Assembly: GCF_019132875.1 (NCBI RefSeq)
Contig: NZ_JAHSPF010000002.1
Location: 186,001-250,000, forward strand
DNA length: 64,000 nucleotides
Direction of reading: 5' to 3'
Source of the DNA: Erwinia phyllosphaerae
GTDB lineage: Bacteria > Pseudomonadota > Gammaproteobacteria > Enterobacterales > Enterobacteriaceae
Shown one piece after another: positions 1 through 9,066 of the stretch. The position numbers were made by a program, and so were the translations under genes. Every line of letters begins with the position of its first letter. The stretch's first letter is position 1. The notes below the pieces were generated by a model. It was not told the origin of the DNA and did no database searches. It saw only the letters and a list, made by a program, of their open reading frames with translations.

Positions 1-635
1 AGCATGCGCACCGGATCTTCACGGTAGCGCGTTTCAGGGTCGCCAATCAGGCGGATAATTCCCTGTTGCAGGTCGTTCAGGCCGCCCACATAGTCGCGCA
101 CGCTAAAGTCAGCCACGCTGTAATAGAGGCTGTTAATCGTCAGATCGCGGCGCTGGGCATCATCTTCAATCGAACCGAAAATATTGTCGCGCAGCAGCAT
201 ACCGTTCTGGCCACGCTGCGAATTGTTGCGATCCGACTCCGGCTGTTCGGCCTCGTGGTGGCCACGGAAGGTAGCAACCTCGATGATTTCCGGACCAAAC
301 ATGACGTGAGCCAGACGGAAACGACGTCCAACCAGACGGCAGTTGCGAAACAGCTTGCGCATTTGCTCCGGCGTGGCGTTGGTGGTGACGTCAAAATCTT
401 TCGGTTTTTTGCCCAGCAGTAAATCGCGAACGCCACCACCCACAAGATAAGCCTCATACCCGGCTTTATTCAGTCGGTACAGTACCTTGAGGGCATTTTC
501 ACTGATGTCTTTACGCGAGATAGTATGACCGTCGCGCGGGATCACGGTCATCTGAGGCGCTTCTTCCACCTCGACTGGCGCTTCGCTTTCGCGGCTCAAA
601 ACTTTTCGGCAAAAATTAGCAACTCGGGTAAAAAT
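1..635 (-). CDS. pcnB: Poly(A) polymerase I, N-terminal part, AUU start codon (runs off window)
   Basis: Adds 3' poly(A) tails to RNAs and so promotes their decay by the degradosome. About 211 N-terminal residues are visible. They carry the nucleotidyltransferase signature [18 protein letters not shown], with the metal-binding DxD, and then the [11 protein letters not shown] segment of the class II polymerase family. The frame is closed upstream by a stop at 657-659, and no ATG, GTG or TTG lies between that stop and the conserved N-terminus. The reading that matches E. coli PcnB ([15 protein letters not shown]) starts at an ATT codon at 633-635 with GAGGTG just upstream. E. coli pcnB is known to start at AUU, so the rare start is conserved here. 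The gene continues beyond position 1. Confidence 0.95.
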   Translation of the reverse strand, partial: MFTRVANFCRKVLSRESEAPVEVEEAPQMTVIPRDGHTISRKDISENALKVLYRLNKAGYEAYLVGGGVRDLLLGKKPKDFDVTTNATPEQMRKLFRNCRLVGRRFRLAHVMFGPEIIEVATFRGHHEAEQPESDRNNSQRGQNGMLLRDNIFGSIEDDAQRRDLTINSLYYSVADFSVRDYVGGLNDLQQGIIRLIGDPETRYREDPVRM

Positions 636-806
636 GGGACACCTCGATAGTGACGTTTACGCGTAGCGATAAAAAACAGCGGCTAATCATAGCTCAGTGC
701 GGCGCATTTGAGAATGATCATCTCGAATCCCCTGTATCTTTTGGGTTCGGAAGGGCGCTGACGGCAATATTTCTCTGCCGCACCGGCGGGCGTGAACAAC
801 AGAAAG

Positions 807-1682
807 TTAAACATCCTGAACCAGTGCATTTTGCTGCGGCACGGTTGCCAGGTTCCATTTGATGACAGCCTGTTCCAGTAAATGGGCAAGCGTCTCATCC
901 TGCCAGCCGTCGCTGACCGGCTGGCCAAGAAACCGTAACGCCCGGACCAGCACGGGACGCGGATCGCCCTGTGGTAAAGGCCGCGCGTGGTTTTGCTTGG
1001 AAAGCTTGCTGCCGTTATCGCCTGTCGCCAGCGGTAAGTGGAGATAGTCCGGCACCGGCCAGCCGAAGCGCTGATAAAGGGTTATCTGTCTTACCGTCGG
1101 CTCAATCAGGTCGGCGCCTCTGACCACTTCCGTCACGCCCTGAAAATGGTCGTCCACTACCACTGCCAGGTTATAGGCAAACAGCCCGTCGCGGCGATGA
1201 ATGATAAAATCTTCCTGCGCCAGGGCGGCATCGGCGACAACTTCGCCACGCAGATTATCAGAAAAATGCTTAACGGGACGATCGACGCGCAAACGTAATG
1301 CCGCGTCAGAGGGGCCGCAGTTACGCGTCCGGCAGTAGCCATCGTACAGGCCGCCGATTTGCTGAATACGGCTGCGCGTGCAGGTGCAGTAATAGCTATG
1401 GCCGTGCTGTTGCAGCCAGTGCAGCGCTTCACGGTAGGCTGCGTGCCGCTGCGACTGCCAGAGCACCTCGCCGTCCCAGTGCAACCCGTACTGTTCCAGC
1501 TGCTCAAGGATACGCCGGGCAGCACCTGGTACTTCGCGAGGCGGATCGAGATCTTCAATACGCACCAGCCATTTGCCGTGCTGCGCGCGTGCCTGTAGAT
1601 AGCTGCCAAGGGCGGCAACCAGTGAGCCAAAATGGAGTTCACCGGAAGGAGAGGGGGCGAAACGCCCGATGTAAGACGACAT
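807..1682 (-). CDS. gluQ: Glutamyl-Q tRNA(Asp) synthetase
   Basis: A truncated glutamyl-tRNA synthetase paralogue. It activates glutamate and attaches it to queuosine in the anticodon of tRNA-Asp. The sequence has the [11 protein letters not shown] nucleotide-binding motif near the N-terminus, a zinc site of the form CTCTR...YDGYC, and KLSKQN in place of KMSKS. It lacks the anticodon-binding domain of GluRS, as expected for the family. The start chosen is the ATG at 1682 (MSSYIGRF), which matches E. coli. An in-frame ATG at 1736 overlaps the dksA stop codon and would add 18 residues, but it would place the dksA-gluQ hairpin inside the coding sequence. It is probably cotranscribed with dksA at low level through that hairpin. 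Confidence 0.93.
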   Translation of the reverse strand: MSSYIGRFAPSPSGELHFGSLVAALGSYLQARAQHGKWLVRIEDLDPPREVPGAARRILEQLEQYGLHWDGEVLWQSQRHAAYREALHWLQQHGHSYYCTCTRSRIQQIGGLYDGYCRTRNCGPSDAALRLRVDRPVKHFSDNLRGEVVADAALAQEDFIIHRRDGLFAYNLAVVVDDHFQGVTEVVRGADLIEPTVRQITLYQRFGWPVPDYLHLPLATGDNGSKLSKQNHARPLPQGDPRPVLVRALRFLGQPVSDGWQDETLAHLLEQAVIKWNLATVPQQNALVQDV

Positions 1683-1720
1683 AGAAGTAAAGACAGGCAG
1701 TGAAGCAGAAGCCTCACTGC
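1683..1720 (-). terminator. dksA-gluQ intergenic hairpin (terminator/attenuator)
   Basis: On the minus strand GCAGTGAGGC, a 4-base TTCT loop and GCTTCACTGC form a 10-bp stem with one G-U pair at 1697-1720. A U-rich stretch follows (CTGTCTTTACTTCT) just before the gluQ ATG. A terminator between these two genes is known to limit gluQ expression in Shigella/E. coli, and this hairpin sits in the same place. Confidence 0.75.
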
Positions 1721-1735
1721 GCAATCCATTAGCCA

Positions 1736-2191
1736 TTAACCGGCCATTTGTTTTTCGCGGATTTCCGCCAGCGTTTTACAGTCGATGCAAAGATCGGCGG
1801 TCGGACGCGCTTCCAGACGTCGGATACCAATTTCAACGCCGCAGGAATCGCAGTAGCCGAAATCGTCATCTTCCACTTTCTTCAGCGTCTTCTCGATCTT
1901 CTTAATCAGTTTGCGCTCGCGGTCACGGTTACGCAGTTCAAGACTGAACTCTTCTTCCTGTGCTGCCCGGTCAACCGGGTCGGGGAAGTTAGCGGCTTCA
2001 TCTTGCATATGCGTGACGGTGCGATCAACTTCATCCCGAAGCTGGTTACGCCAGGCTTCAAGGATCTTCTTGAAATGCGCCAGCTGGGCTTCATTCATGT
2101 ACTCTTCGCCCGGCTTCTCCTGATAGGGTTCCACACCAGCAATGGCGAGAATACTCAGGGACGAGGTTTTACGGTTTTGCCCTTCTTGCAT
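1736..2191 (-). CDS. dksA: RNA polymerase-binding transcription factor DksA
   Basis: Binds the secondary channel of RNA polymerase and, with ppGpp, inhibits rRNA promoters and activates amino acid biosynthesis promoters. The 151-residue protein is nearly identical to E. coli DksA. It has the coiled-coil tip [10 protein letters not shown] with the two acidic tip residues, and a C4 zinc finger (YCDSCG ... DLCIDCK). The start is the ATG at 2191 (MQEGQNRKT) behind AGGAGA. An in-frame start 21 bases upstream is not conserved. It lies first in a likely dksA-gluQ transcript. Confidence 0.98.
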   Translation of the reverse strand: MQEGQNRKTSSLSILAIAGVEPYQEKPGEEYMNEAQLAHFKKILEAWRNQLRDEVDRTVTHMQDEAANFPDPVDRAAQEEEFSLELRNRDRERKLIKKIEKTLKKVEDDDFGYCDSCGVEIGIRRLEARPTADLCIDCKTLAEIREKQMAG

Positions 2192-2251
2192 GTTGTTTCT
2201 CCTGGATAACACGCACTATCGATCCCCAACGGGGATAAAAACAGGCCGCTA

Positions 2252-2280
2252 TAAATAGCAGAAGCGGTTAAGGTTGGCAA
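2252..2280 (-). promoter_or_regulatory. Predicted sigma-70 promoter of dksA
   Basis: On the minus strand TTGCCA (2275-2280), a 17-base spacer and TATTTA (2252-2257) form a plausible -35/-10 pair about 60 bases before the dksA start. The transcript would contain a small CCCC-AAC/GTT-GGGG hairpin near 2223-2234. Assigned by pattern only. Confidence 0.45.
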
Positions 2281-2358
2281 TTATTCCTGAACATCCCTTG
2301 ACAAGAGCGTGAGGAAAAGCGTATCTGGCGCACGATAAGAGTCTTCGTATACAGTGCA

Positions 2359-3063
2359 TTACAGATTTACCGCCAGTTTCCTCTCAAGCAAAAGACCTTC
2401 AGGTGAAAAGCCTGCTTTATAGCAAAGCACCTCAACGCCGCTTAAGCGTGCCTGAGCCAAAAGTTCTGCGTATTGCGCATCAATATGACGTGCCGGGGTG
2501 ACGTCCTCAATCCCCGAGTGCAGAACGGCAAAGAAAAGTACCGCGCGTTCGCCATTTTCCGCAATCTTCGCCAGTTCGCGTAGATGCTTTTGGCCCCGCT
2601 CGGTCACCGCATCCGGAAAATATCCCCTACCAAGATGTAAGAGCGTTACGGATTTGACTTCAATATAGCAGTTGGCGCGTTGATCTGCTTTTAACAGGAA
2701 ATCAATACGGCTTTTTTCAGCGCCGTATTTGACTTCACTTTGCAGGCTGGCATAACCGGATAATTCCGGAATCCTTTGCGCCAGCAGCGCTTCCTTCACC
2801 AGCGTATTGGCGCGCAGCGTATTGACGCAAATCCAGTGCCCCTGCTGCGTCTGCGTCAGTTCCCAGCTGTGCGGGTATTTCCTTGTCGGACTCTGTGACG
2901 TGGAATACCACACCGTGTCGCCGGGCGTGGCGCAACCTGTCATCGCGCCGGTATTGGCGCAGTGCAGCGTTAATTCCGCACCTTCTGGCGTGATGACGTC
3001 GGCCAGAAAACGTTTATAGCGTTTAACCAGCGTGGCCTGGCGCAAAGGAGGATAAAAATTCAT
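2359..3063 (-). CDS. sfsA: SfsA family DNA-binding protein / putative sugar fermentation stimulation protein
   Basis: A 234-residue protein, the same length as E. coli SfsA. It shows the family pattern at the N-terminus ([12 protein letters not shown]), then [11 protein letters not shown] and a nuclease-like core with IDFLLK and [10 protein letters not shown]. coli SfsA was described as a regulator that stimulates maltose metabolism and binds DNA non-specifically. The fold resembles restriction-type nucleases, and the real activity is not settled. It overlaps the upstream thpR stop by 4 bases (ATGA), so the two are translationally coupled. Confidence 0.95.
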   Translation of the reverse strand: MNFYPPLRQATLVKRYKRFLADVITPEGAELTLHCANTGAMTGCATPGDTVWYSTSQSPTRKYPHSWELTQTQQGHWICVNTLRANTLVKEALLAQRIPELSGYASLQSEVKYGAEKSRIDFLLKADQRANCYIEVKSVTLLHLGRGYFPDAVTERGQKHLRELAKIAENGERAVLFFAVLHSGIEDVTPARHIDAQYAELLAQARLSGVEVLCYKAGFSPEGLLLERKLAVNL

Positions 3064-3599
3064 AAAATTTCCTGTTGCAGCGTCCAGCCAGCCCGTTCCC
3101 GGTAACGCGTGCGGCCTTTGGCAAAAACGGATTCAAAGAGCGCAAAGCGGCTGACGCGAAACTGCCAGCTAAAATTACGCGGCGGCAACGCAACCGGCTG
3201 GAGAGCATGGCGCAGTAATGTTACATGCGGATGAAAGGGGAGCGAACTTTGATAACAGCCGCTGCGAGCCGCCTGGGATCGCAGAATAGCCGCCAGCTGT
3301 AAAAGCCCGCGCGGGGCCTGCTTTGGCCCCAGCCACACCACGCCGGAACGCGGCCAGTGTCCGGCATCATCCAGCTTAAGATCGAACGGCGACTGCTTAA
3401 TTTTGCCCGCCATCTGCTTTAGCGCCTGCGTTTTTTCTTCGCTGACGTCGCCCAAAAAGGCCAGCGTAAGGTGTAAATTAGCCGCCGCTACCGGGCGACC
3501 GGCTTCTTCTGCAAAGGTGGCGGCCCGCCACTGAACGATGCTCTGGCTGCTCTCTTTTGGCAGTTCAACGGCGAAAAACAGCCTTTTTTGCTCACTCAT
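3060..3599 (-). CDS. thpR: RNA 2',3'-cyclic phosphodiesterase
   Basis: A member of the 2H phosphoesterase superfamily, formerly LigT. It hydrolyses 2',3'-cyclic phosphate RNA ends and can ligate tRNA halves in vitro. The two catalytic HxTx motifs are present: H43-L-T45 in [10 protein letters not shown] and H125-V-T127 in FHPHVTLLR. The length of 179 residues is close to the E. coli protein. It is divergent from hrpB, with about 70 bases between the two starts, and is followed directly by sfsA in the same operon. Confidence 0.95.
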   Translation of the reverse strand: MSEQKRLFFAVELPKESSQSIVQWRAATFAEEAGRPVAAANLHLTLAFLGDVSEEKTQALKQMAGKIKQSPFDLKLDDAGHWPRSGVVWLGPKQAPRGLLQLAAILRSQAARSGCYQSSLPFHPHVTLLRHALQPVALPPRNFSWQFRVSRFALFESVFAKGRTRYRERAGWTLQQEIL

Positions 3600-3628
3600 G
3601 ATGCTCTCCGGTATTACCGATGCGGGAA

Positions 3629-3637
3629 TGCTACAAT
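3629..3637 (+). promoter_or_regulatory. Extended -10 promoter element of hrpB
   Basis: TGCTACAAT is a clean extended -10 (TGnTAnAAT) 31 bases upstream of the hrpB GTG. No strong -35 is seen at the matching distance, which fits an extended -10 promoter. Confidence 0.5.
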
Positions 3638-3667
3638 GCCCGGCAATTTAAGGCCAGGAGCAGAGAC

Positions 3668-6103
3668 GTGAGTTCACTACCTATCAGCGCGGTTTTACCT
3701 CAGCTGTTGACAGCATTGCAGACATCACACCAGGTATTGCTGGCAGCGCCGACGGGCGCAGGGAAATCGACGTGGCTGCCGCTGCAAATTCTCCAGCAGG
3801 TCAGCGGCCGCGTTCTGCTGCTGGAACCGCGCAGGTTGGCGGCACGCAACGTGGCGCAGCGGCTGGCAGAACTGCTGGGGGAACAGCCCGGCGAAACCGT
3901 GGGCTACCGGATGCGTTCGGAAAGCCGCAGCGGCCCGTCAACGCGGCTTGAAGTGGTCACGGAAGGTATTCTTACGCGCATGCTGCAACAGGATCCGATG
4001 CTGGAAGGCGTTTCGCTGGTGATCCTGGATGAGTTTCACGAGCGCAGCCTGCAGGCCGACCTGGCGCTGGCGCTGCTGCTGGATGTGCAGCAGGGGCTGC
4101 GTGACGATCTGAAGATCCTGCTGATGTCGGCCACGCTCGATAATCAACGGTTACAGGCGCTGCTGCCGGACGCGCCGATGATTTGCTCAGAAGGCCGCTC
4201 TTTTCCGGTCGAGCGGCGTTATGCTGCTTTATCATCCGGCTATCGTTTTGAAGAGGCGGTGGCGCGCCAGGTCAGCCAGCTTCTGCGCGAAGAGGCCGGC
4301 TCGCTACTGCTATTTTTGCCGGGCGTGGGCGAGATCCAGCGCGTGCAAACGCATCTTTCTTCACTGGTCGCTAACGATATCGACCTTTGTCCTTTATATG
4401 GCGCTCTGCCGCTGGCAGAACAGCGTAAGGCTATTTTTCCCGCTGCGGCCGGTCGACGTAAAGTGGTACTGGCAACCAATATTGCGGAAACCAGCCTGAC
4501 GATTGAAGGTATCCGGCTGGTCGTGGACAGCGCGCTGGAACGCTCAGCGCTGTTTGATGCGCGTACTGGTTTAACACGGCTGCAAACGCAGCGGGTCAGC
4601 CAGGCTTCGATGACCCAGCGCGCCGGTCGCGCTGGCCGTCTGGAGCCGGGTATCTGCGTTCATCTGCTTGCCAGGGAGCAGGCAGAACGAGCGGCGGCCC
4701 ACGGCGATGCGGAGATCCTGCAAAGCGATTTAAGCTCGCTGTGGCTGGATTTATTACAGTGGGGCTGCCACGACGTTACCCAGTTAAGCTGGCTGGATAC
4801 GCCACCAGCCGCCAGTCTTGCCCAGGCGCAGCGCCTGCTGCAACAGCTTGGCGCAACCAATAATGCAGGCCAGCTAACGGCAAAAGGTCGGCGCATGGCC
4901 GCGACGGGTAGCGAACCTCGTTTTGCTGCCATGCTGGCTGACGCAGGCGAACATGCCGACAGCGTTGCCACGGCGGCCTTGCTGGTCGCTATCCTGGAAG
5001 AACCGCCGCGCGGCAATGTCGATTTGCGTGACGCGCTGCATCGTCAACAACCAAACTGGCAGAAACGAGCCGTTCAGCTTCAGCGGCGGCTTCGCGTTAG
5101 CGGTGGTGTCGTTGATGCTGATTTAGCGCCTTCTTTACTGGCTGATGCTTTTCCCGACCGTATCGCCCGCCGTCGCGGTGCCGATGGTCGCTACCAGCTG
5201 GCGAACGGCACGGGCGCCATGCTCGACAGCGAAGCGGCGTTAACCCGCTATGAGTGGTTGATAGCGCCTGCACTGCTGCAAACCGGCGCGCAGCCGGATG
5301 CCAGAGTGCTACAGGCTCTGCCGCTGGAAATAGAGACGCTGATTAAGCAGCGGCCGCAGCTCCTTGAGCAGCGCGTCGAGGTTGAATGGCACGATGAACG
5401 CGGCACGCTTTCGGCCTGGCGTCGCGAGCAGATCGGCGAGCTGGTTTTAAAAAATCAGCCCCTGAGCAAGCCAGATGATGAAGTGCTGCATCCTGCGATA
5501 TTACGCTGGATCCGCCATAAAGGACTGTCGGTACTGAACTGGACTACCGCTGCGGAACAGCTTCGCGTACGGCTGGTCTGTGCCGCTACGTGGTTACCGG
5601 AGCAGGCATGGCCAGCGGCCAGCGAGGCCGCACTGCTGGCCAGTCTGGAAAAATGGCTGCTGCCGATGATGAACGGCGTGCGTGATGCAAAAGGGTTAAA
5701 ACAGATAGATTGTGTCAACGCGTTATTACAATTACTCACATGGCCGCAACGTCAGCTGCTGGATACTGTGCTGCCAACTCATTACACTGTGCCCACCGAA
5801 AGTCGGCTGCCAATCCGTTACGACGAAGAGAAGCCGCCGGTGCTGGCCGTGCGGTTACAGGAGATGTTTGGCGAAGCGCAGAACCCGTGCGTGGCTAACG
5901 GCCGTATTCCGCTGGTGTTAGAGCTTCTTTCACCTGCGCAAAGGCCGTTACAGATCACCCGTGACCTGGCCGCGTTCTGGCAAGGTGCATACCGTGAAGT
6001 ACAAAAAGAGATGAAGGGACGCTATCCCAAACATCTCTGGCCAGACGATCCGGCAAACGCCCAGCCTACGCGGCGAACCAAAAAGTATTCTGCACCTTCC
6101 TGA
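3668..6103 (+). CDS. hrpB: ATP-dependent RNA helicase HrpB
   Basis: A DEAH-box helicase of the HrpA/HrpB family (811 residues). It has Walker A APTGAGKST at residues 27-35, the DEFH box, SAT motif III and the helicase C motif QRAGRAGRLEPG. These are followed by the HA2 and HrpB-specific C-terminal domains ending KEMKGRYPKHLWPDDP. The start is GTG at 3668 with AGGAG seven bases upstream. It matches the E. coli N-terminus (SSLPxxAVLP), so an upstream in-frame ATG at 3620 is not used. The cellular role of HrpB is poorly defined even in E. coli. Confidence 0.96.
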   Translation: MSSLPISAVLPQLLTALQTSHQVLLAAPTGAGKSTWLPLQILQQVSGRVLLLEPRRLAARNVAQRLAELLGEQPGETVGYRMRSESRSGPSTRLEVVTEGILTRMLQQDPMLEGVSLVILDEFHERSLQADLALALLLDVQQGLRDDLKILLMSATLDNQRLQALLPDAPMICSEGRSFPVERRYAALSSGYRFEEAVARQVSQLLREEAGSLLLFLPGVGEIQRVQTHLSSLVANDIDLCPLYGALPLAEQRKAIFPAAAGRRKVVLATNIAETSLTIEGIRLVVDSALERSALFDARTGLTRLQTQRVSQASMTQRAGRAGRLEPGICVHLLAREQAERAAAHGDAEILQSDLSSLWLDLLQWGCHDVTQLSWLDTPPAASLAQAQRLLQQLGATNNAGQLTAKGRRMAATGSEPRFAAMLADAGEHADSVATAALLVAILEEPPRGNVDLRDALHRQQPNWQKRAVQLQRRLRVSGGVVDADLAPSLLADAFPDRIARRRGADGRYQLANGTGAMLDSEAALTRYEWLIAPALLQTGAQPDARVLQALPLEIETLIKQRPQLLEQRVEVEWHDERGTLSAWRREQIGELVLKNQPLSKPDDEVLHPAILRWIRHKGLSVLNWTTAAEQLRVRLVCAATWLPEQAWPAASEAALLASLEKWLLPMMNGVRDAKGLKQIDCVNALLQLLTWPQRQLLDTVLPTHYTVPTESRLPIRYDEEKPPVLAVRLQEMFGEAQNPCVANGRIPLVLELLSPAQRPLQITRDLAAFWQGAYREVQKEMKGRYPKHLWPDDPANAQPTRRTKKYSAPS

Positions 6104-6193
6104 TCCGCGTTTCGGAAGGTTCCCGTTCCACAGCAGTTGATGTAAGAACAAAGTAGTCGGCCTTGCCGACTGCGGCGCCGGAGAAAAAAACGA

Positions 6194-8716
6194 ATGTCAG
6201 ACGATCGCGAACCTATTGGGCGTAAAGGTAAACAGCCCACACCCCCGCGTAAAACAACGGGCCGAGGTCGCCGCAGGGATATTGAGAATGTTGATTTTCA
6301 GGATGACCAGGATAACGAGGAGACAGTAGCCGTGCCACGTAAAGGAAAAGGAACAGGAAAGGGAGGCCCGCCGCGTAAAAAAAGAGGCTGGCTAAGCTTA
6401 ATGATTAAGCTGCTGCTGATATTTATCGTCGTGATGGCGGTATATGGCGTTTACCTGGATTCACAGATCCGCAGCCGTATTGACGGCAAAGTCTGGCAGT
6501 TGCCCGCCACGGTTTATGGCCGCATGGTCAACCTTGAACCCGGCATGGCCTATAACAAAAAAGAGATGATCGCGCTGCTGGAAGGGACGCAGTACCGTGA
6601 GGTCACGCGCATGACGCGTCCCGGCGAGTTTACCGTTCAGGGTAACAGCATTGAGATGATCCGCCGTCCGTTTGACTTCCCGGACAGCAAAGAAGGGCAA
6701 ATCCGCGCGCGCCTGAGCTTTAATAACGACTCGCTGACCGAGATTAAAAACCTCGACAACGGCCGTGACTTTGGCTTCTTCCGCCTCGATCCTCGCCTGA
6801 TTACCATGCTGCAATCGCCAAACGGCGAGCAGCGCCTGTTTGTGCCGCGCGCAGGTTTCCCGGATCTGCTGGTGGATACGCTGGTCGCGACCGAAGACCG
6901 CCATTTCTATCAGCATGACGGCATCAGCCTTTACTCTATTGGCCGCGCGTTTCTGGCAAACATCACGGCGGGTAAAGCGGTGCAGGGCGGCAGTACGCTG
7001 ACGCAGCAGCTGGTAAAAAACCTGTTTCTGACCAACAAGCGTTCGCTGTGGCGTAAGGCCAACGAAGCCTATATGGCTTTGATCATGGACGCGCGCTACA
7101 GCAAAGACCGCATTCTTGAACTCTATCTGAATGAGGTTTACCTGGGGCAGGCGGGCAACGATCAGATCCGCGGCTTCCCGCTGGCCAGCCTTTACTACTT
7201 TGGCCGTCCGGTGGATGAGCTGAGCCTGGATCAGCAGGCGCTGCTGGTGGGCATGGTGAAAGGCGCGTCGCTGTACAATCCGTGGCGTAATCCAAAGCTG
7301 GCGCTGGAGCGTCGTAATCTGGTGCTGCGCCTGCTGCAACAGCAGAAGGTGATCGACCAGGAGCTGTATGACATGCTTAGCGCGCGTCCGCTTGGCGTGC
7401 AGCCGAAAGGCGGCGTGATTACGCCACAGCCTGCCTTTATGCAGATGGTGCGCAACGAGCTACAGGCGAAGCTGGGCGATAAGGTGAAAGATCTGTCCGG
7501 CGTGAAAATCTTCACCACGCTGGATCCCGTGTCGCAGGATGCGGCAGAAAAAGCGGTGGAAGAGGGAATTCCTGCCCTGCGCAAACAGCGTGGCCTGAAG
7601 GATCTGGAAACCGCCATGGTGATCGTTGACCGCTTCAGCGGCGAAGTCCGCGCTATGGTGGGCGGTGCCGATCCGCAGTTTGCCGGTTATAACCGTGCGC
7701 TTCAGGCGCGCCGCTCAATTGGTTCTCTGGCGAAGCCTGCGACCTATCTGACCGCGCTGAGCCAGCCGGATAGCTACCGTCTGAATACCTGGATTGCCGA
7801 TAACCCGATTGCGCTGAAGCAGCCAAATGGGCAGATCTGGAAACCGCAGAACGATGACCATCGCTTTAGCGGCCAGGTCATGCTGGTAGACGCGCTGGCG
7901 CACTCAATGAATGTGCCAACGGTAAACCTGGGGATGACGCTGGGCCTGCCGCAGGTTGTAGATACCTGGGGTAAACTGGGCGTGTCGAAAGATCAGCTGC
8001 AGGCGGTTCCGGCGATGCTGCTGGGCGCGTTGAACCTGACGCCGGTTGAAGTGGCGCAGGCGTTCCAGACCATCGCCAGCGGCGGTAACCGTGCGCAGCT
8101 TTCGGCATTGCGCTCGGTTATTGCGGAAGATGGCACCGTGCTTTATCAGAGCTTCCCGCAGGCTGAACGCACCGTTCCGGCTCAGGCCGCTTACCTGACG
8201 CTGTACGCTATGCAGCAGGTTGCGGAAGAGGGCACGGCGCACGCGCTGGGTGTACGTTATCCGAAAGCGCATCTGGCCGCGAAAACCGGTACCACCAATA
8301 ACCAAATCGACAGCTGGTTTGCGGGCGTGGATGGTAAAGAAGTCGCTATCACCTGGATTGGCCGTGATAACAACCAGACCACCAAACTGTATGGTGCCAG
8401 CGGCGCGATGCAGATTTACCGTCGCTATCTGGACAACCAGGCACCGATGCCGCTGATGCCAACGCCACCGGAAGATATTGCGCCGATGAACGTTGATTCG
8501 GCAGGCAATTTTGTCTGCGGCACGGGCAGCAGCAGCTGGCGGACATTGCCGGTCTGGACGACCGATGCCAACGCGCTCTGCCAGCAGCAACAGCAGCAGA
8601 TTCAGCAGCAGCAACAGCAAATGCAGCAACAGCAGCAACAGCAGCCGCCGCCGCAGAATGAGCAAAAGGACGCCGATGGCGTGGCGGGCTGGATTAAAGA
8701 TATGTTTGGTAAGTAA
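6194..8716 (+). CDS. mrcB: Bifunctional glycosyltransferase/transpeptidase, penicillin-binding protein 1b
   Basis: Polymerises glycan strands and cross-links peptides during peptidoglycan synthesis. Order of parts: basic cytoplasmic tail (1-65), one membrane segment (about 67-88), UB2H domain, GT51 glycosyltransferase with catalytic Glu234 in ATEDRHFYQHDG, and transpeptidase with SLAK (S511, K514), SMN (S571) and KTGT (K697). Length 840 is close to E. coli PBP1b. The C-terminal tail is odd: residues 797-817 are three glutamine runs (6, 6 and 7) separated by Ile and Met. They precede the conserved end DGVAGWIKDMFG. A strong terminator follows. Confidence 0.97.
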   Translation: MSDDREPIGRKGKQPTPPRKTTGRGRRRDIENVDFQDDQDNEETVAVPRKGKGTGKGGPPRKKRGWLSLMIKLLLIFIVVMAVYGVYLDSQIRSRIDGKVWQLPATVYGRMVNLEPGMAYNKKEMIALLEGTQYREVTRMTRPGEFTVQGNSIEMIRRPFDFPDSKEGQIRARLSFNNDSLTEIKNLDNGRDFGFFRLDPRLITMLQSPNGEQRLFVPRAGFPDLLVDTLVATEDRHFYQHDGISLYSIGRAFLANITAGKAVQGGSTLTQQLVKNLFLTNKRSLWRKANEAYMALIMDARYSKDRILELYLNEVYLGQAGNDQIRGFPLASLYYFGRPVDELSLDQQALLVGMVKGASLYNPWRNPKLALERRNLVLRLLQQQKVIDQELYDMLSARPLGVQPKGGVITPQPAFMQMVRNELQAKLGDKVKDLSGVKIFTTLDPVSQDAAEKAVEEGIPALRKQRGLKDLETAMVIVDRFSGEVRAMVGGADPQFAGYNRALQARRSIGSLAKPATYLTALSQPDSYRLNTWIADNPIALKQPNGQIWKPQNDDHRFSGQVMLVDALAHSMNVPTVNLGMTLGLPQVVDTWGKLGVSKDQLQAVPAMLLGALNLTPVEVAQAFQTIASGGNRAQLSALRSVIAEDGTVLYQSFPQAERTVPAQAAYLTLYAMQQVAEEGTAHALGVRYPKAHLAAKTGTTNNQIDSWFAGVDGKEVAITWIGRDNNQTTKLYGASGAMQIYRRYLDNQAPMPLMPTPPEDIAPMNVDSAGNFVCGTGSSSWRTLPVWTTDANALCQQQQQQIQQQQQQMQQQQQQQPPPQNEQKDADGVAGWIKDMFGK
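8582..8644 (+). repeat. CAG/CAA microsatellite encoding a PBP1b polyglutamine tract
   Basis: Nearly pure CAG/CAA codons give Q6-I-Q6-M-Q7, which is a rough 21-base (7-codon) periodicity. The E. coli protein is also glutamine-rich here but has no such regular runs. Slippage at this site could change tract length between strains. Confidence 0.9.
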
Positions 8717-8730
8717 CTGACGTGATGAAG

Positions 8731-8760
8731 AAAACCGGCTCCTTGTGGGCCGGTTTTTTT
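8731..8760 (+). terminator. Rho-independent terminator of mrcB
   Basis: AAAACCGGC and GCCGGTTTT form a stem around a 9-base loop, and a run of seven T follows. It lies 14 bases after the mrcB stop. Confidence 0.9.
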
Positions 8761-8976
8761 ATGGGGAGCATTGTCCGCACGATCGCAATGAAAGACAGCC
8801 TGATGCAAGCCACTACATTATCGGCACTGGAAAGTTTACTCTCTCAACCTCGCTTACCGGTTGCTTCTGAAAGTCATAAAACACGCCTTTCGTCCTGACA
8901 CAAAAATCAGCCCTTCGTTTTCACATTTTTAAGCGCGTTTTTACCGTGATCTGGTCAAAAAGCAGCGGATTTTCTC

Positions 8977-9006
8977 TTGCGAAACTTTCGCCAATTCGCA
9001 TAATAT
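8977..9006 (+). promoter_or_regulatory. Predicted fhuA promoter
   Basis: TTGCGA (8977-8982), an 18-base spacer and TAATAT (9001-9006) precede fhuA. The gene-free stretch 8717-9066 otherwise holds the mrcB terminator, the Fur-like box and about 210 bases in which I see nothing recognisable. Confidence 0.5.
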
Positions 9007-9011
9007 CCTCT

Positions 9012-9030
9012 CGTTATAATAATAATTCTC
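9012..9030 (+). promoter_or_regulatory. Fur box upstream of fhuA
   Basis: CGTTATAATAATAATTCTC is an AT-rich element resembling the Fur consensus of repeated GATAAT hexamers (TATAAT, AATAAT, and ATTCTC on the inverted side). It lies just downstream of the predicted -10, where Fur-Fe2+ would block initiation. Iron repression of fhuA is established in E. coli. Confidence 0.65.
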
Positions 9031-9066
9031 GTTTACATTCAACTTTTTCATCCAGAGAATCGCTAA

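Noticed and set aside
7904..8665. 253-codon open frame on the minus strand inside mrcB, leucine-rich
   Set aside because: It is the antisense reading of mrcB; the Leu runs are the complement of the CAG/CAA tract. No SD or homology.
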